DNA of 64,000 bases from AWTP1-18 sp036504515 (lineage in GTDB: Bacteria; Pseudomonadota; Gammaproteobacteria; Burkholderiales; Rhodocyclaceae): NCBI GenBank assembly GCA_036504515.1, contig DASXVA010000013.1, forward strand, positions 62,001-126,000. The letters are read 5' to 3'. Below are positions 60,071 to 64,000 of this stretch, piece by piece (the first letter of the stretch is position 1; each line of letters begins with the position of its first letter). The notes beneath the pieces were generated by a model. The model saw only the letters and a program-made list of their open reading frames with translations. It was not told the origin of the DNA and ran no database searches. A program made the position numbers and the translations under genes.

Positions 60071-60887
60071 ACAGAGTGCGGTGGATCAGGCAGCAGGCTT
60101 GCGCCGTCTGTTTGGTAACCGCAGCGCCCGTAGCGTTTCCTTCGTCCATACCCGACGTAGGCCGGGTAGTGCCATGAATGTGGCGCGGACGGCGAATGTT
60201 CTTGCGTCCCATGGTCATCAGGTCATCATCGTGGATGAGTATGCGGGGCCTGACAGCGTCACTGCCATTACCGGGCAGACTGCGGATTTTGATTTGTTTG
60301 ACGCATTTATCGGCGATTGCAGCCTGGAAGACACCTTCATCAAGGCTACTGCAAAAATCACGGTGGTTCCTGCGGTACGGGCTGCCCGTGAGTTTGGCGT
60401 GGGAGAGGTAGATATCGAACAGCGGATGGCAGCCTGCCTGTCAGAGTTGGGGGTCAAAGCCGGTTTCGTCCTGTTGGATAGTGGTGTGAGGCAGGGTGAT
60501 GTTTCGCAGCTTGCCAGGGCAGCAGACCATCTTGCCTTTGTCACCAGGCCAGTGGGTTCTTCTATAACGGATACCTATGCGCTGATCAAGACTCAGCGGG
60601 AAAGAGCTGGACGACAGTTGATTCAATTGGTGCTGGAAGGGGCTGGCGCTGAGTCGGGTGCCAGGGATTACCGCACAATTTTCCAGAATATTCAGGCCAC
60701 AGCACATAAGCACTTGGACGTAAATCTGAACCTATTGGGTACCCTGGATAGTGACGGAGTGAATGACCTTGCTGATGGATTGCTCACGCGCTTGTCACCA
60801 GCTTCACCAAAACATGCGCGTGGCGGCAATGTCGTGCGTTTGCGAGGAATGTTCGGCCCCTCGGGGCTGTTTGAATCGGTGGTATAG
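60048..60887 (+). CDS. FlhG/MinD-like flagellar number regulator lacking a P-loop
   Basis: In the place normally taken by flhG (fleN), this 279-residue protein has a MinD-like outline (NVARTANVLASHGHQVIIVDEY, AGFVLLDSGVRQGDVSQLARAADHLAFVTRP) but no GKGGVGKT P-loop; the region reads SFVHTRRRPGSAMNVARTAN. It may have become a non-hydrolysing partner that regulates FlhF. An alternative start is TTG 60063. fliA follows after about 50 nt. The assignment rests on position and overall pattern. Confidence 0.72.
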   Translation: MRELTLAEQSAVDQAAGLRRLFGNRSARSVSFVHTRRRPGSAMNVARTANVLASHGHQVIIVDEYAGPDSVTAITGQTADFDLFDAFIGDCSLEDTFIKATAKITVVPAVRAAREFGVGEVDIEQRMAACLSELGVKAGFVLLDSGVRQGDVSQLARAADHLAFVTRPVGSSITDTYALIKTQRERAGRQLIQLVLEGAGAESGARDYRTIFQNIQATAHKHLDVNLNLLGTLDSDGVNDLADGLLTRLSPASPKHARGGNVVRLRGMFGPSGLFESVV

Positions 60888-60937
60888 TCCGACGGAATTT
60901 CAACCCGATTTCCGAGCGTAATCGCCGTCCCAGATTG

Positions 60938-61714
60938 ATGTATACCGCCCAAGGCTCGCTGGACCGTAGTCAGCTAGTCACCCAATATGCTCCGTTGGTA
61001 AAACGCATCGCCTTTCATTTGATGGCGAAGCTGCCGGCTAGCGTCCAGGTTGACGACTTGATTCAGAATGGCATGCTTGGGCTGCTTGACGCTCTCGGGC
61101 GCTATGAAGAAGGTCTTGGGGCCCAATTCGAAACCTACGCCGTGCAGCGCATCCGTGGTTCGATGCTTGATGGCCTCCGGGAAAACGACTGGTTGCCACG
61201 GGGCGTGCGCAGAGAAATGCGACGTGTGGAAACCGCCATCCAGAAGCTGGAGCATGAACACGGTCGCCATCCTTCGGAAACGGAACTGGCCGGTTCCCTT
61301 GGCATGAGTCTGGATGAGTATCAGAAACTGCTTCTTGAGGCGCGAGGCCACCAGTTGGTTTATCTGGAGGACTTGACCGATGCCGGTGATGATGACTATC
61401 TCGACCGACATCTGGCCAGCCCGGTTCTCGACCCTTTGGCTGCCCTGGAAGATGCCAGCATGCGAGCAGCCTTGGCAAAGGCTATTGCCGCACTGCCGGA
61501 ACGAGAAAAACTGATGATGGCTTTGTACTATGAGCAGGACTTGAACCTACGGGAAATCGGTGAAGTCATGGGCGTTACCGAGTCTCGGGTCTGTCAACTG
61601 CATAGTCAGGCTGTTGCCCGATTGCGGGCAACCATTGTTGGTGATGGTGGTGAAGGCTCAAAAGAAAAACCTCTGGCCAAAGCTCGCCGGGGTCGTAAAC
61701 CCAAGGCTGCGTAA
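60938..61714 (+). CDS. fliA: Flagellar sigma factor FliA (sigma-28)
   Basis: FliA directs RNA polymerase to late flagellar and chemotaxis genes. The ATG at 60938 (MYTAQGSLDRSQLVTQYAPL) gives 258 residues. Region 2 is MLGLLDALGRYEEGLGAQFETYA and VQRIRGSMLDGLRENDWLPR; region 3 covers HGRHPSETELAGSLGMS; region 4 is REKLMMALYYEQDLNLREIG and GVTESRVCQLHSQAVARLR. Its antagonist FlgM is encoded at the right edge of the window. Confidence 0.96.
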   Translation: MYTAQGSLDRSQLVTQYAPLVKRIAFHLMAKLPASVQVDDLIQNGMLGLLDALGRYEEGLGAQFETYAVQRIRGSMLDGLRENDWLPRGVRREMRRVETAIQKLEHEHGRHPSETELAGSLGMSLDEYQKLLLEARGHQLVYLEDLTDAGDDDYLDRHLASPVLDPLAALEDASMRAALAKAIAALPEREKLMMALYYEQDLNLREIGEVMGVTESRVCQLHSQAVARLRATIVGDGGEGSKEKPLAKARRGRKPKAA

Positions 61715-61728
61715 AGGAAACTGAACTC

Positions 61729-62472
61729 ATGGATCTGATCAGCGTTCTTGGTCTTCTGCTTGGCATCAGCGCCATCATCGGCGGTCAGATATTAGAGGGC
61801 GGGCATGTTGGCTCATTGATTCAGCCCACCGCTTTCCTAATTGTTATTGGCGGGACTGTTGGCGCTGTTCTCGTGCAACACCCGCTACGGGTAATGATGA
61901 AAGGTCTTGGGTTGATGCGTTGGGCTTTTTTCCCTCCGGTTATTGATGCAAAGGGCTTGATTGATCAATTAGCCCATTGGAGTCATCTTGCCCGCAAAGA
62001 GGGGCTGCTGTCCCTGGAGAACCAGATGCAGAGCATGAGTGACCCCTTTTTGAAAAAAGGACTGCAATTACTGGTGGATGGGGCGGAACCGGAACGGTTG
62101 CGGGAGGTAATGGAAGTGGAAATTACCTCCTATGAAGATGATGTGAAGATGGCGGCCAAGGTCTGGGAAGCTGCCGCAGGCTACTCGCCCACGATGGGGA
62201 TTATCGGTGCTGTTATGGGGCTGATTCATGTGATGGAAAACCTGTCGGATCCATCAAAGCTGGGGGCTGGTATTGCTGTTGCGTTCGTCGCCACCATTTA
62301 TGGATTGGTGACGGCAAATTTGATTTGCCTGCCCGTTGCGAAGAAGCTGATGACTAATTTGGCCCGGATAGTCAATCAGAAGGAAATGTTTGTTGATGGC
62401 CTTGTTGGGATTGCCAATGGTGATAACCCGCGCATCATTGAAAGCCGCTTGCAGGGCTACCTCATTGACTGA
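61729..62472 (+). CDS. motC: Flagellar motor protein MotC (second stator, MotA-like)
   Basis: A second MotA-type protein of 247 residues, shorter than MotA at 29.1 kb and of the PomA/MotC class: SVLGLLLGISAIIGGQILEGG, FLIVIGGTVGAVLVQHP, YSPTMGIIGAVMGLIHVMENL and IAVAFVATIYGLVTANLICLP. It is 14 nt after fliA and 8 nt before motD. In other bacteria MotCD works in parallel with MotAB and supports swarming or surface motility. Confidence 0.9.
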   Translation: MDLISVLGLLLGISAIIGGQILEGGHVGSLIQPTAFLIVIGGTVGAVLVQHPLRVMMKGLGLMRWAFFPPVIDAKGLIDQLAHWSHLARKEGLLSLENQMQSMSDPFLKKGLQLLVDGAEPERLREVMEVEITSYEDDVKMAAKVWEAAAGYSPTMGIIGAVMGLIHVMENLSDPSKLGAGIAVAFVATIYGLVTANLICLPVAKKLMTNLARIVNQKEMFVDGLVGIANGDNPRIIESRLQGYLID

Positions 62473-62480
62473 ATAAGAAC

Positions 62481-63263
62481 ATGGCCCGCCGCCGCAAACA
62501 GGAAGAAGAACACGAAAACCACGAGCGGTGGCTGATTTCCTATGCGGACTTTATTACATTGTTGTTCGCATTTTTTGTGGTCATGTATGCCATTTCGTCT
62601 ATCAACGAAGGCAAGTATCGGGTGCTTTCGGATGCGTTGAACTCGGCATTCCGAACGGTTCCTGGGGATACCAGTGGGGCTCAGGCTGTTGTGAATCCCA
62701 ATGTACCGACACCCGTTGCAATTCCTATGCGGCGACCCCAACCCTCACTTAAAACGGATGAAGCATCCCGCATCAACCGGGAAAAAGTGCGCAATATGGC
62801 GAAGGAAATCAACGCCATTCTTGCGCCATTGGTGCAGGAAGGTAAGGTTAGGGTAACGGAGGGTGCTCGCGGTATTACGGTGGAAATTAACGCCAGCGTG
62901 CTGTTTGCTCCTGGGGATGCACGCCTTGATCTGGTTGCAATCAAAGCATTGACTGCCGTTGCTCGAGTAATCGCACCGTCGACTTTTCCGGTCATCGTAG
63001 AAGGCCACACCGATAACATTCCCATCAGCAACGTTTTGTTCCCTTCTAATTGGGAACTGTCAGGAGTCAGGGCATCCAGCGTGGTGCGGTTATTTATCGA
63101 CAATGGTGTTGATCCTCGTCGCCTTACAGCCACAGGCTACGCAGATCAGCGGCCGATAGCAGACAACTCGACTCCGGATGGCCGTCAGCGGAATCGACGG
63201 GTGGCAATCACCATTGAGTCGCAAAATCCTGATACGCCAGTCGAAGTGAATGTATCCCCTTGA
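62481..63263 (+). CDS. motD: Flagellar motor protein MotD (second stator, MotB-like)
   Basis: The 260-residue MotB-like partner of MotC has a basic/acidic N-terminus, the membrane helix with the essential aspartate (ISYADFITLLFAFFVVMYAIS), and the OmpA-like peptidoglycan-binding domain (IVEGHTDNIPISN, NWELSGVRASSVVRLFI, RNRRVAITIESQNPD). The proton-coupled type is assumed from family, not proven. Confidence 0.92.
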   Translation: MARRRKQEEEHENHERWLISYADFITLLFAFFVVMYAISSINEGKYRVLSDALNSAFRTVPGDTSGAQAVVNPNVPTPVAIPMRRPQPSLKTDEASRINREKVRNMAKEINAILAPLVQEGKVRVTEGARGITVEINASVLFAPGDARLDLVAIKALTAVARVIAPSTFPVIVEGHTDNIPISNVLFPSNWELSGVRASSVVRLFIDNGVDPRRLTATGYADQRPIADNSTPDGRQRNRRVAITIESQNPDTPVEVNVSP

Positions 63264-63307
63264 CGCATCGGGCGTCGAGAGAATGTTATCGGGTTTTATG
63301 GAAGAGT

Positions 63308-63328
63308 GATCTGCTGCAATAGCAGATC
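63308..63328. repeat. Inverted repeat between convergent motD and flgN
   Basis: GATCTGCT-GCAAT-AGCAGATC is an 8-bp inverted repeat in the short gap between the two convergent genes, touching the flgN stop. There is no T-run, so it is at best a weak terminator. Confidence 0.35.
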
Positions 63329-63803
63329 AGGCGCTGCCTAGCGTGCGACCGTGTCCTAAGGTTTTGGTCTGACCATCACGGCCATAGGTAGCAGGTTGAT
63401 TGGCTTCAGCCATCAGCGTTTGAATGGCAGCCTGATTATTGCTGAGTCGTTCAGCAATTAAGCGGCCATTGGTGTTGTTCAGACTTTTGGCCTGCTTGGC
63501 CAAGTCAAGGCAAGTAGCCCAGAGTGCGCGGCATTTTTCGTTTTGCTGAGCTATCCAAGCCGTCAATTCCTGGGGAATCAGGCTGATTCCTGACTCGGCC
63601 ATCAATTCAGTCCTTTTGTCGCTGAGTTGGGCCAACTCTTCAACAAGCTTTGTTTTTGCAGCATTTACTGGCGCAAGTTCATCCCTGCCGCCTTTGACGA
63701 GAGTTAGTTGTTCTTCTTTGAGCAAGCTGATGAATTTTTCAATCAGAAGCTTCTCTGCTTCCAGTTGAGTAAAAAAAACAGCAGTTTGCATTGGAGTAGC
63801 CAT
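63327..63803 (-). CDS. flgN: Flagellar chaperone FlgN
   Basis: FlgN is the export chaperone of hook-filament junction proteins FlgK and FlgL. The 158-residue helical protein has the N-terminal LEAEKLLIEKFISLLKEEQ and the C-terminal LNNTNGRLIAERLSNNQAAI segment typical of the family. The first bases lie 10 nt downstream of flgM, the usual flgM-flgN pair. Confidence 0.88.
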   Translation of the reverse strand: MATPMQTAVFFTQLEAEKLLIEKFISLLKEEQLTLVKGGRDELAPVNAAKTKLVEELAQLSDKRTELMAESGISLIPQELTAWIAQQNEKCRALWATCLDLAKQAKSLNNTNGRLIAERLSNNQAAIQTLMAEANQPATYGRDGQTKTLGHGRTLGSA

Positions 63804-63813
63804 GGTTAATCAA

Positions 63814-64000
63814 TCAGGCTTCTGGGCGATTGCGAAGCATCTGCTTGACGTTATCAAGGAGACCATCAGCAATTTTTTCAGGGTTGATCTTAAAGCGGCC
63901 TTCAGAAATTGCCTGCTTGATTTCCTTGACGCGATCAGAGTTGACTACAGGCGTATTGGCGACAACATTCTGTACGGCTTGCAAATGCTCGGTCGATGTA
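63814..64000 (-). CDS. flgM: Anti-sigma-28 factor FlgM (N-terminus cut by window edge)
   Basis: The last 61 codons of flgM are present on the reverse strand: VNSDRVKEIKQAISEGRF, KINPEKIADGLLDNVKQM and the end LRNRPEA. FlgM holds FliA inactive until the hook is finished and FlgM is exported. The start and promoter lie beyond the right edge. It precedes flgN by 10 nt. Confidence 0.92.
   Translation of the reverse strand, partial: TSTEHLQAVQNVVANTPVVNSDRVKEIKQAISEGRFKINPEKIADGLLDNVKQMLRNRPEA

Overview
The window looks like a chromosomal segment of a flagellated, chemotactic betaproteobacterium, most likely of the order Rhodocyclales (Azospira/Dechloromonas-like). The pointers are System II cytochrome c maturation (ResB/CcsB) next to a cytochrome c4 and EngB, FlhDC-type flagellar control combined with CheZ, CheD and CheV, a second MotCD-type stator, and high-GC coding typical of the group. 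The genus is an inference; the sequence alone does not prove it. No transposase, phage gene, integrase or CRISPR array was seen.

Layout. 1-12.3 kb: a PglL/Wzy-like membrane ligase (cut by the left edge), comF, bioB-bioC, a DUF2242 lipoprotein, the periplasmic methionine sulfoxide reductase pair msrPQ, a ferritin-like DUF455 protein with a methionine-type aminotransferase, an EAL phosphodiesterase, and ccsB-resB. 12.3-25.6 kb: cytochrome c4, engB, hemB, minD-minE, a DAHP synthase, an ArnT-like glycosyltransferase with a UbiA-type prenyltransferase, two orphan TonB-like proteins, an ankyrin protein, a YgiQ radical SAM protein, an HNH nuclease and a NUDIX hydrolase. 25.7-48.4 kb: a HDOD-receiver-GGDEF regulator, flhDC, motAB, and then one very long chemotaxis array: an MCP-like protein, cheY, cheA, cheW, a PAS-containing MCP, cheR, cheD, cheB, a STAS/ATPase partner-switching pair, two cheV genes, a second cheY, cheZ and a second cheA. 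It ends with a tRNA-Ala and a strong terminator. 48.4-55.2 kb: PduO-type cobalamin adenosyltransferase, a HDOD protein, a small unknown protein with a PP2C phosphatase, CorA, and the three-gene NAD(P) transhydrogenase. 55.3-64 kb: flhB-flhA-flhF, a degenerate FlhG-like protein, fliA, motC-motD, then flgN-flgM on the opposite strand (flgM cut by the right edge).

How it works together. Roughly half of the window encodes motility. FlhDC sits at the head, FliA and its antagonist FlgM at the tail, with the export gate (FlhA/FlhB), flagellar placement GTPase, two stator sets and a complete adaptation and signal-termination chemotaxis pathway between them. Regulators of cyclic-di-GMP (GGDEF and EAL) and a partner-switching module lie nearby and may tie motility to lifestyle decisions.

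The least ordinary items are: a STAS protein paired with a three-domain protein whose receiver and phosphatase domains both appear to have lost catalytic residues; four GFF repeats in the first CheA; an identical C-terminal GDIELF peptide on two unrelated chemotaxis proteins; a duplicated N-terminal motif in CheZ; and an FlhG/MinD-like protein without a P-loop.
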